Positions 1 to 9,793 are shown, counted from the stretch's first letter. The stretch: DNA of 47,555 bases from Lachnospiraceae bacterium (GCA_017449765.1 JAFTFE010000183.1:1-47555), one strand, 5' to 3'. Notes: a model not told the origin generated them from the letters alone. A program made the numbers and translations.

Positions 1-306
1 GTGGATGAGGTCAGAAAAAATCTTGAAACCTATCCACTTGAGCAGGCAGTACCAAAGGCAATAGAGTATTGTATAAGTAATGACATATTGAAAGACTTCT
101 TGCTGGCGAATAAAGCTGAGGTTGTGAGTATGAGTATTTTTGAATATGATGAAGAATTACATAAGAAAACACTTTTGCAGGAAGGTTACGAAGAGGGATA
201 TGATATTGGTCTTAGTGATGGCATAGAGCAGGGAAGAAAAGAATCTCGTGAGGAGATAGAGCGATTGAAAAAGCTCCTTGCTGAAAAAGAGGAAATGTTA
301 TCATAG
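1..306 (+). CDS. C-terminal part of an Rpn-family nuclease/transposase-like protein (cut by window edge)
   Basis: Only the last 101 codons are present. The frame is open from base 1, so the GTG there is probably an internal valine codon. The piece has the pattern usual at the end of PD-(D/E)XK 'Rpn' recombination-promoting nuclease or putative transposase proteins, which are abundant in Lachnospiraceae: an 'IEYCISNDILKDFLLANKAE' helix, then 'VVSMSIFEYDEE', a Gly/Glu-rich segment with repeated E-G-Y and G-x-x-x-G steps, and a charged Glu/Lys/Arg coiled-coil tail. The nuclease core would lie upstream, outside the window, so activity cannot be judged. The family assignment comes from recall of the tail only and is moderately sure. 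A strong promoter and a terminator hairpin follow immediately. Confidence 0.6.
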   Translation: MDEVRKNLETYPLEQAVPKAIEYCISNDILKDFLLANKAEVVSMSIFEYDEELHKKTLLQEGYEEGYDIGLSDGIEQGRKESREEIERLKKLLAEKEEMLS

Positions 307-317
307 TAAATTTCCCC

Positions 318-346
318 TTGACATTTTACGACCAAACAATTAATAT
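318..346 (+). promoter_or_regulatory. sigma-A-type promoter upstream of pyrG
   Basis: TTGACA at 318-323 is followed by a 17-nt spacer and TAATAT at 341-346. Transcription would start near 352-354, about 10 nt before a strong terminator hairpin and about 127 nt before pyrG. No better promoter is seen between the terminator and pyrG. Confidence 0.75.
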
Positions 347-361
347 ATTTAGAGATGAAGC

Positions 362-402
362 AAAGGCGCTTCGAGTTTAACACTCGAAGTGCCTTTTTCT
401 TT
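362..402 (+). terminator. intrinsic terminator in the pyrG leader (probable attenuator)
   Basis: Bases 362-376 pair with 382-396 in a 15-bp stem with one G-U pair and a 5-nt loop, followed by a T-rich run (394-402). The hairpin starts only about 10 nt after the predicted transcription start and lies upstream of pyrG. A short alternative pairing exists: GAAGC at 357-361 with GCTTC at 368-372, which overlaps the left arm. It could also simply end the upstream gene. Confidence 0.75.
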
Positions 403-479
403 ATTTACGAAGTCGTATCACCGAGCCGACAGGCGAGGTGTAGCATGTCGTAAGAATAAATAATAGGGAGGGACCAAAG

Positions 480-2078
480 ATGGTTAAGTATGTATTTGTA
501 ACAGGTGGAGTTGTATCGGGACTGGGTAAAGGTATCACCGCTGCCTCGCTTGGAAGACTCCTCAAGGCAAGAGGATACAGGGTTACAATGCAGAAATTTG
601 ACCCTTACATCAATGTTGATCCCGGAACTATGAATCCTATACAGCATGGTGAGGTTTTCGTAACGGATGATGGAACGGAGACAGACCTTGACTTAGGACA
701 TTACGAAAGATTCATAAATGAAAGTCTCAATCATAATTCCAATATTACAACAGGAAAAATATACTGGTCGGTATTAAATAAGGAAAGACGCGGAGAATAC
801 GGCGGCGGTACTGTTCAGGTTATTCCACATATTACCAATGAGATAAAGGATCACATTTACAAAGATAATAATGATGATTATACAATCTCGATTATAGAAG
901 TTGGCGGCACGGTGGGAGATATAGAGAGCCAGCCGTTTCTTGAAGCCATAAGACAGTTTCAGGCTGAGGTAGGCAGAGAAAATGCGATTATGATTCAGGT
1001 TACGCTCATTCCGTATCTTAAGGCATCCGGAGAAATGAAGACAAAGCCGACACAGGCAAGTGTTAAGGCACTTCAGAGTATGGGAATTTGGCCGGACATT
1101 CTGGTATGTCGTTCGGATTATCCGATAGATGACAATATGCGGGAAAAGATTGCGTTATTCTGTAATGTAAAGAAAGAGCATGTTTTACAGAATCTTGATG
1201 CACCATCGCTTTACGAGGTTCCGCTTATGTTGGAAAAGGAAAAGCTTGCACAGGCTGTCTGTGAATGTCTTAAGCTTCCTTGTCCGGAGCCTGACCTTGA
1301 TAAGTGGAAGGATATGGTTTCAAGATTAAATCATCCGAACAATAAGGTTACTATATCCTTGGTTGGAAAATATGTTGCACTTCATGATGCTTACTTAAGT
1401 GTGGCGGAAGCATTAAAGCACGCAGGCATAGCCAATCATGCAGAGGTAAATATAAGATGGATAGATGCTGAAAAGCTTACGAGTGAAAATATAGAAGAAT
1501 TTCTTCATGATACGGACGGAATACTTGTTCCGGGTGGCTTTGGACCGAGAGGAACGGAAGGAAAGATACTTGCCATAAGGTATGCAAGAGAAAAAAATAT
1601 CCCATACCTTGGCATATGCCTCGGAATGCAGCTTGCGATTATAGAATTTGCAAGAAATGTAATAGGCATAAAGGATGCTGCAAGCATTGAGCTTGAGCCT
1701 GATACAAAAAATCCGGTTATAGCACTTATGCCGGAGCAAAACGGAGTAGTAAATATCGGAGGAACCTTAAGGCTTGGAGCTTATCCTTGTATATTAAAGG
1801 AAGGCACAAGGGCAGCGAAGCTGTATGGCAGGCTTGATATATCTGAAAGACACAGGCACAGATATGAAGTAAATAATGATTACAGAGATAAGCTTACCGA
1901 AAATGGTATGATACTTTCAGGATTATCACCTGACGGCAGGATAGTAGAAATGATAGAGCTAAAAGATCATCCTTACTTTGTGGCAACTCAGGCGCATCCC
2001 GAGTTCAAATCAAGACCGGATGATCCACATCCACTATTCTATGGACTAATTGAAGCTGCACTAACACATCGAACATAA
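480..2078 (+). CDS. pyrG: CTP synthase
   Basis: CTP synthase makes CTP from UTP, ATP and glutamine, the last step of de novo pyrimidine nucleotide synthesis, in the cytosol. The 532-residue length is normal. The N-terminal synthetase domain opens with a P-loop-like '[10 protein letters not shown]' and runs to about residue 265. The C-terminal class I glutamine amidotransferase domain carries 'GGFGPRG', the nucleophile Cys380 in 'GICLGMQ', and the His-Glu pair in 'AHPEF' near the end. ATG is preceded by 'GGGAGGGACC'. The gene stands alone behind a leader with a promoter and an early terminator, a layout that recalls the CTP-sensed attenuator of Bacillus subtilis pyrG. Confidence 0.97.
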   Translation: MVKYVFVTGGVVSGLGKGITAASLGRLLKARGYRVTMQKFDPYINVDPGTMNPIQHGEVFVTDDGTETDLDLGHYERFINESLNHNSNITTGKIYWSVLNKERRGEYGGGTVQVIPHITNEIKDHIYKDNNDDYTISIIEVGGTVGDIESQPFLEAIRQFQAEVGRENAIMIQVTLIPYLKASGEMKTKPTQASVKALQSMGIWPDILVCRSDYPIDDNMREKIALFCNVKKEHVLQNLDAPSLYEVPLMLEKEKLAQAVCECLKLPCPEPDLDKWKDMVSRLNHPNNKVTISLVGKYVALHDAYLSVAEALKHAGIANHAEVNIRWIDAEKLTSENIEEFLHDTDGILVPGGFGPRGTEGKILAIRYAREKNIPYLGICLGMQLAIIEFARNVIGIKDAASIELEPDTKNPVIALMPEQNGVVNIGGTLRLGAYPCILKEGTRAAKLYGRLDISERHRHRYEVNNDYRDKLTENGMILSGLSPDGRIVEMIELKDHPYFVATQAHPEFKSRPDDPHPLFYGLIEAALTHRT

Positions 2079-2213
2079 ACTGAATTATATATGCAGTTTT
2101 TAAATAAATGATTAATAGCTTTATAAATTTAATCAATATAAATTAAAAAACTTTGGCGTGCCTGCGATAGACTTATATATCTGAGCAAGTACTTATAAAA
2201 GGGAGGAAACCAT

Positions 2214-5200
2214 ATGAACCAACAAATTATAGAAAACGGATTATATAACTCACAGTTTGAGCATGATAACTGCGGTATAGGTGCAATCGTCAATATAAAC
2301 GGCATAAAATCCCATGCAGTAGTCGGTGATGCCTTAAGTATAGTAGAAAATCTTGAGCACCGTGCAGGTAAGGATGCTGAGGGTAAGACCGGTGACGGTG
2401 TCGGAATACTGACACAGATTTCACATAGGTTTTTCAAGAAGATATGCAAACAGAATAATATAGAAATCGGCAATGAAAGAGAATATGCAGTAGGTATGTT
2501 CTTCTTTCCGCAAAATGAACTAAAAAGAAGTCAGGCAAAAAAGATGTTTGAAATAATTGTGGCTAAGGATAAGCTTGAATTCCTCGGCTGGAGAAAGGTA
2601 GATGTTAAACCTGATGTGTTGGGAAACAGAGCAAGAGAGTGTATGCCGTCGATATATCAGGCATTTATCAAAAGACCGGAATCGCCTATGACCGACCTTG
2701 AGTTTGATAGGAAGCTTTATGTGATAAGAAGAGAGTTTGAGCAGAGTAATGACAATACCTATGTCCCGTCGCTTTCGTGCAGAACTATAGTTTATAAAGG
2801 TATGTTTTTAGTTGGTCAGCTTAGGACATTTTTCAATGATTTACAGGATGAGGATTATGATTCGGCTATAGCTATGGTTCATTCGAGATTCTCAACCAAT
2901 ACCAATCCAAGCTGGGAGAGAGCACATCCTAACAGATTTATAGTGCATAACGGAGAGATTAATACGATTAAGGGTAATGCCGATAAGATGCTTGCAAGAG
3001 AAGAAACCATGCATTCGGATTATTTTTCGGCAGATGATATGACCAAGGTTCTTCCGGTTATATCACAGAGCGGTTCTGACTCAGCCATGCTTGATAATAC
3101 ACTTGAATTCCTTGTTATGAGTGGAATGGATTTACCTCTTGCAGCTATGATTATGATACCTGAGCCATGGGCTCATAATGATACCCTTACCCGGGAGGAA
3201 AGAGATTTCTATCAGTATTATGCAACTATGCTTGAACCTTGGGACGGACCTGCATCAATCCTTTTTTCAGACGGAGATGTGATGGGCGCTATCCTTGACA
3301 GAAATGGTTTAAGACCGTCAAGGTATTATGTCATGGATGATGGCAGACTGATTCTTAGTTCAGAGGTTGGTGTACTACCTCTTGATGAAAAACACATATT
3401 AAAAAAAGAAAGACTTCATCCCGGTAAGATGCTTCTTGTTGATACGGTAGAAAAAGTGATTCTTTCCGATGAAGAAATAAAAGAGAAATATGCAAGAAAA
3501 GAACCTTACGGAGAATGGCTGGACAGCAATTTACTTGAGCTTCATGATATAAAGATTCCAAATGAAAAGGTTATTTCATATACCAATGAAGAAAGAGAGA
3601 GATTACAGAAAGCATTCGGATACTCATATGAGGATTATCAGGAAGGTATAAGGAGTATGGCTCTTAACGGTGCCGAGGCAATAGGTGCAATGGGTGTTGA
3701 TACACCGATTGCCGTACTCTCAAAAGAATATCAGCCGTTATTCTATTACTTCAAACAGCTTTTTGCACAGGTTACAAATCCGCCTATAGATGCAGAGCGT
3801 GAGAAAATAGTTACTTCGACGACGGTTTATGTAGGTAAGAACGGTAATCTGCTTGAAGAAAAACCTGAAAACTGTCAGGTGCTTAAGATCCATAATCCTA
3901 TACTTACCGACCTTGACCTTCTTAAGATTGAGAAGATGAACAAGCCGGGATTCAAAGTGGCTAAGGTGTCAACTCTTTATTACAAGAGCACTCCAATGAA
4001 GAGAGTTATAGACCATCTTTTCGTAGAAGTTGATAAAGCATACAAAGAGGGAGCTAATATTTTAATATTGTCAGACAGAGGCGTGGATGAAAATCATGTT
4101 GCAATACCTTCACTTCTTGCGGTTGCAGCAGTTCATAAGTACCTTGTACAGACTAAGAAATGCACAGCTATGTCTCTTATACTTGAGTCAGGTGAGCCAA
4201 GACAGGTGCATCATTTTGCCACCTTACTTGGTTTTGGTGCGTGTGCCGTAAATCCGTATCTTGCACATTCTTCCATACAGGAGCTTATAGATGAAGGAAG
4301 GCTTGATAAGGATTATTATGCAGCAGTAAATGATTATGATGATGCAGTATTACATGGTATAGTAAAGATTGCTTCCAAGATGGGAATATCTACTATACAG
4401 TCATATCAGGGCAGTAAAATATTTGAGGCAATAGGTATATCAGAAAAGGTTATAGATGATTATTTCACAGGTACGGTAAGTCGTGTAGGCGGAATAACTC
4501 TTGATGATATAGCTAAGAAGGTTGATAAAGAACATTCCAAGGCTTTTGATCCGCTTGGATTAAACAGTGACCTTACTCTTTCTTCAGTTGGCAGGCATAA
4601 GATGAGAAGTCAGGGTGAAGCACACAGATATAATCCTCAGACCATACATATGCTTCAGACTGCAACCAGAGAAGGAAGCTATGATAATTTTAAGCAATAT
4701 ACAAGTATGGTCGACAGTGAAAAGACAGGTTACTTAAGAAGCCTTATAGAATTTAATTATCCTGAAAACGGTATACCAATTGATGAGGTTGAGTCAGAGG
4801 ATGAAATAGTAAAAAGATTCAAAACGGGTGCAATGTCATATGGCTCGATATCAGAGGAAGCTCATGAGGCACTTGCTATAGCTATGAATCACCTGCATGG
4901 TAAATCAAACAGCGGTGAGGGTGGAGAAAGTGATGAAAGAATTGCATCTGCAGGTTCAGACCATGACAGAAGCTCAGCCATAAAACAGGTTGCAAGTGGT
5001 AGATTTGGAGTAACCAGTAAATATCTGGTTAGTGCAAGAGAGATACAGATTAAGATGGCTCAGGGGGCAAAGCCGGGCGAGGGCGGACATCTGCCCGGAA
5101 AAAAGGTTTATCCTTGGATTGCCAAGACCAGACACTCAACACCGGGTGTGAGTCTTATATCTCCACCGCCTCATCATGATATATATTCGATCGAGGATTT

Positions 5201-6752
5201 GGCGCAGCTTATATATGATTTGAAGAATTCCAATAAATACGCAAGAATATCTGTTAAGCTTGTATCTGAAGCCGGAGTCGGTACGGTTGCGGCGGGTGTT
5301 GCAAAGGCAGGTGCGCAGGTAATACTTGTATCGGGTTATGATGGCGGTACAGGTGCAGCACCTCTTAGCTCAATACATAATGCAGGACTTCCTTGGGAGC
5401 TTGGTCTTGCAGAGACTCATCAGACATTACTTCAGAACGGTCTTCGTAATCAGGTTGTTATAGAGACAGACGGAAAACTTATGAGTGGCAGAGATGTTGC
5501 GATAGCATGCCTTCTGGGTGCGGAGGAATTTGGATTTGCGACAGCACCGCTTGTAACGCTTGGATGTGTGATGATGAGAGTATGTAATCTGGATACATGT
5601 CCTATGGGTGTTGCTACCCAGAATCCAAAGCTTCGTGAGAGATTCATTGGAAAAGCAGAATATGTAGAGAATTTCATGCGGTTTATCGCAAGAGAACTCA
5701 GAGAATATATGGCTAAGCTTGGAATGCGCTCCATAGATGAGATGGTTGGAAGGACAGACCTGCTTAAGAAGAAGGATAATTTAAACGAAAATGAGTCAAA
5801 GATAGATTTAAGTAAAATACTTGTTGACCTGTCAGATATAGACCATGAACTTATGACCTTCCATGCTGACAGAGCATATGATTTTAAGCTTGAGGAGACT
5901 AAGGATGAAAAGCTTTTGCTTGATAAGAAGCTTCAGACTGCAATAAAGAAAGGCAATAATATCAGATTAAATGTTGAACTTACCAACATTGACAGAACCT
6001 TTGGTACATTGCTTGGTGCTGAAATTACAAGGAATCATCCTGACGGACTTTCTGATGATACCATAGTTATAGATTGTAAGGGAGCGGGAGGACAAAGCTT
6101 CGGTGCATTTATTCCTAAGGGACTTACGATTGATCTTACGGGTGACAGCAATGATTATTTCGGTAAAGGATTGTCCGGAGGAAAACTTATAGTAAAAGCA
6201 CCTAAAGAGGCCGCTTATAATTCAGAGGAAAATATTATTATCGGAAACGTTGCCTTATACGGTGCAACATCAGGAAAGGCATTTATAGCAGGTATGGCAG
6301 GTGAGCGTTTCTGCGTAAGAAATTCAGGAGCTACCACAGTCGTTGAAGGTGTGGGTGAGCACGGTTGTGAATATATGACCGGTGGAGTGGCAGTTATACT
6401 CGGTCCTACCGGTAAAAACTTCGCAGCAGGTATGAGTGGCGGTGTAGCTTATGTATTAGATGAGCATAACACCTTATATAAGAACTTAAATAAACAGCTC
6501 GTTATTACAGAAAAGCTTGATACCAAGATAGATCAGGAGGAACTTAAGGAACTGATAAGTGAGCATGTAGCTGCCACAGGTTCAAGGAAGGGACAGGAGA
6601 TACTTGATAACTTCAATGATTATATCCCTAAGTTTAAGAAGATAATTGCAGGCGATTATAAACAGATGCTTAGGCTTACCGCCAAATACGAGGAGCAGGG
6701 CTTTAGCAGAGAAAAGGCACAGATAGAAGCATTTTCGGAATTTATGAATTAG
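2214..6752 (+). CDS. gltB: glutamate synthase (GOGAT), large subunit
   Basis: The large subunit takes the amide nitrogen of glutamine and passes ammonia through an internal tunnel to 2-oxoglutarate, forming two glutamates. At 1512 residues it is full length. A short propeptide precedes Cys20 ('HDNCGIGAI'), which should become the N-terminal nucleophile of the Ntn amidotransferase domain. The FMN synthase domain has 'GSISEEAHEALAIAMN' and a [3Fe-4S] cysteine set C1118-x5-C1124-x4-C1129. The C-terminal glutamate synthase beta-helix (Gly-rich 'GNVALYGATSG') closes the protein. GGGAGG precedes the ATG. gltD starts 15 bp after the stop, so the two form an operon. Confidence 0.97.
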   Translation: MNQQIIENGLYNSQFEHDNCGIGAIVNINGIKSHAVVGDALSIVENLEHRAGKDAEGKTGDGVGILTQISHRFFKKICKQNNIEIGNEREYAVGMFFFPQNELKRSQAKKMFEIIVAKDKLEFLGWRKVDVKPDVLGNRARECMPSIYQAFIKRPESPMTDLEFDRKLYVIRREFEQSNDNTYVPSLSCRTIVYKGMFLVGQLRTFFNDLQDEDYDSAIAMVHSRFSTNTNPSWERAHPNRFIVHNGEINTIKGNADKMLAREETMHSDYFSADDMTKVLPVISQSGSDSAMLDNTLEFLVMSGMDLPLAAMIMIPEPWAHNDTLTREERDFYQYYATMLEPWDGPASILFSDGDVMGAILDRNGLRPSRYYVMDDGRLILSSEVGVLPLDEKHILKKERLHPGKMLLVDTVEKVILSDEEIKEKYARKEPYGEWLDSNLLELHDIKIPNEKVISYTNEERERLQKAFGYSYEDYQEGIRSMALNGAEAIGAMGVDTPIAVLSKEYQPLFYYFKQLFAQVTNPPIDAEREKIVTSTTVYVGKNGNLLEEKPENCQVLKIHNPILTDLDLLKIEKMNKPGFKVAKVSTLYYKSTPMKRVIDHLFVEVDKAYKEGANILILSDRGVDENHVAIPSLLAVAAVHKYLVQTKKCTAMSLILESGEPRQVHHFATLLGFGACAVNPYLAHSSIQELIDEGRLDKDYYAAVNDYDDAVLHGIVKIASKMGISTIQSYQGSKIFEAIGISEKVIDDYFTGTVSRVGGITLDDIAKKVDKEHSKAFDPLGLNSDLTLSSVGRHKMRSQGEAHRYNPQTIHMLQTATREGSYDNFKQYTSMVDSEKTGYLRSLIEFNYPENGIPIDEVESEDEIVKRFKTGAMSYGSISEEAHEALAIAMNHLHGKSNSGEGGESDERIASAGSDHDRSSAIKQVASGRFGVTSKYLVSAREIQIKMAQGAKPGEGGHLPGKKVYPWIAKTRHSTPGVSLISPPPHHDIYSIEDLAQLIYDLKNSNKYARISVKLVSEAGVGTVAAGVAKAGAQVILVSGYDGGTGAAPLSSIHNAGLPWELGLAETHQTLLQNGLRNQVVIETDGKLMSGRDVAIACLLGAEEFGFATAPLVTLGCVMMRVCNLDTCPMGVATQNPKLRERFIGKAEYVENFMRFIARELREYMAKLGMRSIDEMVGRTDLLKKKDNLNENESKIDLSKILVDLSDIDHELMTFHADRAYDFKLEETKDEKLLLDKKLQTAIKKGNNIRLNVELTNIDRTFGTLLGAEITRNHPDGLSDDTIVIDCKGAGGQSFGAFIPKGLTIDLTGDSNDYFGKGLSGGKLIVKAPKEAAYNSEENIIIGNVALYGATSGKAFIAGMAGERFCVRNSGATTVVEGVGEHGCEYMTGGVAVILGPTGKNFAAGMSGGVAYVLDEHNTLYKNLNKQLVITEKLDTKIDQEELKELISEHVAATGSRKGQEILDNFNDYIPKFKKIIAGDYKQMLRLTAKYEEQGFSREKAQIEAFSEFMN

Positions 6753-6767
6753 GAAGGAGTGGTATAA

Positions 6768-8252
6768 ATGGGAAAAGCAACTGGATTTATGGATTATGAA
6801 AGAACAGACGGACCTGTTATAAGTGAAAAAGAACGTATTACCAACTTTGAAGAATTTCATAAATTACTTCCATCAGAGGAACAATGCTTACAGGCCGGAA
6901 GATGTATGGATTGTGGAGTGCCGTTCTGTCAGGCGGGCGTTATGATATCGGGGATGGCTTCTGGCTGTCCGCTGCATAACCTTGTGCCGGAAATGAATGA
7001 TATGGTATATCATGGCAACTGGGAGGAAGCATACAAGAGACTTGCCAAGACTCACAGTTTTCCTGAATTCACATCAAGAGTATGTCCTGCTCTTTGTGAG
7101 GCGGCGTGTACATGCGGACTTCATACAGCTCCTGTATCTACTAAAGAAAATGAGCGTTCAGTTATAGAATATGCTTATGAGAATGGACTTGTCAAAGAAG
7201 AAGCTTCAGATGTACGTACAGGCAAGAGTGTAGCTATCGTAGGAAGCGGACCATCGGGGCTTGCAGCTGCACAGCTTCTTAATAAACGAGGACATAAAGT
7301 TACCGTATATGAGAGAAATGACAGAATCGGAGGACTACTAAGATATGGAATTCCGAATATGAAGCTTGACAAGAGGATAATTGACAGACGTATCAGGCTT
7401 ATGGAAGAGGCTGGCATAGAATTCATATGTAATGTGAATGTAGGAAAGGATATAACAGCAGAAGAATTAGAGGAAAGATATGATAGGGTTATCCTTGCCT
7501 GTGGTGCATCAAATCCTCGCGATATAAATGCACCGGGCAGGGATGCAGACGGGATTTACTTCGCGGTTGAATTCTTAAAAAAGGTTACAAAGAGTCTGCT
7601 TGACAGTGATTTTAAGAAATTTCCGTATGAGCTTGCCAAGAATAAGAATGTCATAGTAATAGGCGGCGGTGATACGGGAAATGACTGTGTCGGTACTTCA
7701 ATAAGACTTGGTGCAAAGAGTGTAACCCAGCTTGAGATGATGCCGAAGGCACCTGATACACGAACAGAAAGTAATCCATGGCCGGAGTGGCCAAGAGTCT
7801 GTAAGACAGATTACGGTCAGGAAGAGGCTATATATAAATTCGGACATGATCCAAGAATATACTGCACGACAGTTTCTGAATTTTTAAAGGATGATAAAGG
7901 TAATTTAAGGGCAGTAAAGACAGTTGAATTAAAATCTGTATTTGACAAGAAATCAGGCAGATACAATATGGTACCGATAGAGGGTAGTGAGAAAGAACTT
8001 CCTTGTGAACTTTGTTTAATCGCAGCAGGATTTCTCGGAAGTGAGCTTTACGTGACCGAGGGTTTTGGTGTAGAATGTGATGGAAGAACTAATGTCAAGA
8101 CGGCAGCAGGCTCATATAAGACCGTTAAGGATAATATATATACGGCAGGCGATATGCACAGAGGACAGTCACTTGTGGTATGGGCTATCGCAGAAGGAAG
8201 GGCTGCAGCAAAAGAAGTAGATGAATCCTTGATGGGATACTCTAATTTGTGA
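6768..8252 (+). CDS. gltD: glutamate synthase, small (NADPH-dependent) subunit
   Basis: The beta subunit oxidises NAD(P)H on FAD and sends electrons through iron-sulfur clusters to GltB. At 494 residues it has the usual length. The N-terminal cysteine-rich part ('CLQAGRCMDCGVPFCQ', then 'CPALCEAACTCG') supplies two [4Fe-4S] clusters. The FAD Rossmann motif 'VAIVGSGPSGLAAA' begins near residue 155 and the NADP Rossmann motif 'VIVIGGGDTGNDC' near residue 297. 'YTAGDMHRGQSLVVWAI' near the end is the usual FAD contact. The start has 'AGGAAGGAG' upstream. It is the distal gene of gltBD; a 251-bp palindrome follows. Confidence 0.96.
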   Translation: MGKATGFMDYERTDGPVISEKERITNFEEFHKLLPSEEQCLQAGRCMDCGVPFCQAGVMISGMASGCPLHNLVPEMNDMVYHGNWEEAYKRLAKTHSFPEFTSRVCPALCEAACTCGLHTAPVSTKENERSVIEYAYENGLVKEEASDVRTGKSVAIVGSGPSGLAAAQLLNKRGHKVTVYERNDRIGGLLRYGIPNMKLDKRIIDRRIRLMEEAGIEFICNVNVGKDITAEELEERYDRVILACGASNPRDINAPGRDADGIYFAVEFLKKVTKSLLDSDFKKFPYELAKNKNVIVIGGGDTGNDCVGTSIRLGAKSVTQLEMMPKAPDTRTESNPWPEWPRVCKTDYGQEEAIYKFGHDPRIYCTTVSEFLKDDKGNLRAVKTVELKSVFDKKSGRYNMVPIEGSEKELPCELCLIAAGFLGSELYVTEGFGVECDGRTNVKTAAGSYKTVKDNIYTAGDMHRGQSLVVWAIAEGRAAAKEVDESLMGYSNL

Positions 8253-8502
8253 AATAATTGTGATGCTTAGCGTTATGAAACGATGTTGGCACATATGACA
8301 AGTTTCATCGCAAACACGCTTTCGCTCGGATTTCGGCGTAGCGGTACTAAGCTCTTGTCTGCAATTGATAATTACCTTTTTACTTTGTAAAGGTAATTAT
8401 CAATTACGCACAAATCACTAAGTACCAACGCCTACATACGGTTTGCTTATGAAACTGTCAAATTATGCCAACAGCAATATGATATAAGCTTCGCAATTAT
8501 TT
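8252..8502. repeat. long intergenic palindrome, family 2, copy 1
   Basis: The whole gltD-glnA gap is an imperfect inverted repeat. AAATAATTG at 8252-8260 pairs with CAATTATTT at 8494-8502, further blocks pair inward (GTTTCATCGCAAAC-like with GTTTGCTTATGAAAC-like), and the centre is a perfect 17-bp hairpin (8363-8379 with 8389-8405). It shares CACGCTTTCGCT (8315-8326), AGCGGTACTAAGCTC (8340-8354) and CTAAGTACC (8418-8426) with the palindrome after carB. No ORF of note lies inside. Confidence 0.85.
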
Positions 8503-8572
8503 TTAAAATATGTGCTTGATAGAAATCAGATTAAAAATGATGCCTGCTATGAGATGTAGGAAAGGAGATATT

Positions 8573-9793
8573 ATGCGTACGAAACAGGAAATATTGGATT
8601 TGATAGAGGAAGAGGATATTGAGTTTATAAGGCTTCAGTTTACTGACCCACTCGGTAATTTAAAGAATGTTGCGGTAACGTCGCGTAAACTTGAGAAGGT
8701 ACTGGATAATCAGTATGCCTTTGAAAATGAAAAGATATTTAAGATATATGAGGATGAGCTTTATCTTCGTCCCGATCTTGATACCTTTGCTATTCTTCCG
8801 TGGAGACCACAGCAAAGCGGTGTCGCAAGACTTATATGTGATGTATGCGACGGTGATGGTAACGAGATTGATTTCAGCCCGCGAACTATTCTTAAAAATA
8901 CCATAAGTAAGGCTCGTGAATTGGGATATGATTTCTATATTAATCCTGAGTGCGAATTCTTCCTTTTCCATACAGATGAAAATGGACAGCCTACTACACT
9001 TAGTCATGAGCATGCGGGACTTATGGACGTAGGACCTGTTGACCTTGGAGAGAATGCCAGAAGAAATATAGTGCTTATGCTTGAGGAGATGGGCTTTAAC
9101 ATAAATTCATCATATCACGAGAGCGCATCAGCCCAGCATGAGATTGATTTTGAGGAAGGAACATTGCTTAGTATGGCTGATGATATGATTACGTTCAAGT
9201 CATCTGTCCGTTCGGTTGCAAAAACCTTCGGGCTTCATGCTACATTTATGCCTAAGCCGCGTCAGGATCAGGCAGGCTCAGGTATGCATCTTAATATATC
9301 AGTATACAAAGATGATAGAAATATACTTAAGGATTATGCAAATGGTGACAAGGATAATCCGGGTGCATGGTTTGCAGGCGGTATTATGAAATATGCGAAG
9401 GAAATGTGTGCCATAACCAATCCGATAGTTAATTCATATAAGAGAGATTTTAATAATTCGCCTAAGCTTCACAGCAGAAAGGGAGAGGATGTGAAGCTTG
9501 AGTTTTCGTTTGCTGATCCTTCAGCAAATCCTTATCTTGCATTTGCATTGTTTGTAAATGCAGGTCTTAGAGGTATTGATGAAAAGCTTGTACCTGATGA
9601 AAGTTTGTATGCTGATGGCTTACCTGCAAATCTTCTTGCTGCTGTTAATTTATTTAAGAAAAGTCAGCTTGCAACAGATACCTTAGGAGCAGATTTTGCG
9701 GAAAAATATGCTATAGCTAAGGAAAATGAATGGAATGAGTATATGAGTCAGGTTTCAGACTGGGAGCTTCAGAAATATCTTTACAGAATATAA
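8573..9793 (+). CDS. glutamine synthetase type I-like protein lacking key active-site segments
   Basis: This 406-residue protein is clearly GSI-like but shorter than the usual ~440. ATG at 8573 is chosen because AAAGGAG precedes it and 'MRTKQEILDLIEEE' matches GSI N termini; an in-frame ATG at 8510 has no such site. Metal ligands are kept: E126 and E128 (PECEFF), E183 and E190 (ESASAQHE), H239 (GSGMH), E310; also the Arg of 'NSYKR' (R291). Lost are the 'FDGSSIEGF' loop (here 'FENEKIFKI', so the ammonium-site Asp is gone), the 'PGYEAP' flap with the catalytic Glu, and the arginines of 'NRSPLIRIP' (here 'NNSPKLHS'). The frame is intact, so this is not simple decay. It is probably a non-catalytic, perhaps regulatory, GS paralogue. 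It heads an apparent operon with ANTAR and carAB. Confidence 0.85.
   Translation: MRTKQEILDLIEEEDIEFIRLQFTDPLGNLKNVAVTSRKLEKVLDNQYAFENEKIFKIYEDELYLRPDLDTFAILPWRPQQSGVARLICDVCDGDGNEIDFSPRTILKNTISKARELGYDFYINPECEFFLFHTDENGQPTTLSHEHAGLMDVGPVDLGENARRNIVLMLEEMGFNINSSYHESASAQHEIDFEEGTLLSMADDMITFKSSVRSVAKTFGLHATFMPKPRQDQAGSGMHLNISVYKDDRNILKDYANGDKDNPGAWFAGGIMKYAKEMCAITNPIVNSYKRDFNNSPKLHSRKGEDVKLEFSFADPSANPYLAFALFVNAGLRGIDEKLVPDESLYADGLPANLLAAVNLFKKSQLATDTLGADFAEKYAIAKENEWNEYMSQVSDWELQKYLYRI

Noticed and set aside
2079-2213. Regulatory RNA before gltB
   Set aside because: AT-rich with no stable hairpin; a TTGGCG-17-TATATC promoter match is too weak to list.
8510-8572. Upstream in-frame start for the GS-like gene, adding 21 residues
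   Set aside because: No ribosome site before 8510; AAAGGAG lies before 8573 and the GSI-like N terminus starts there.
9420-9540. Frameshift or sequencing error as cause of the missing GS flap segment
   Set aside because: The reading frame is continuous on both sides with good GS similarity, and the missing loop near residue 50 is a second independent in-frame change.
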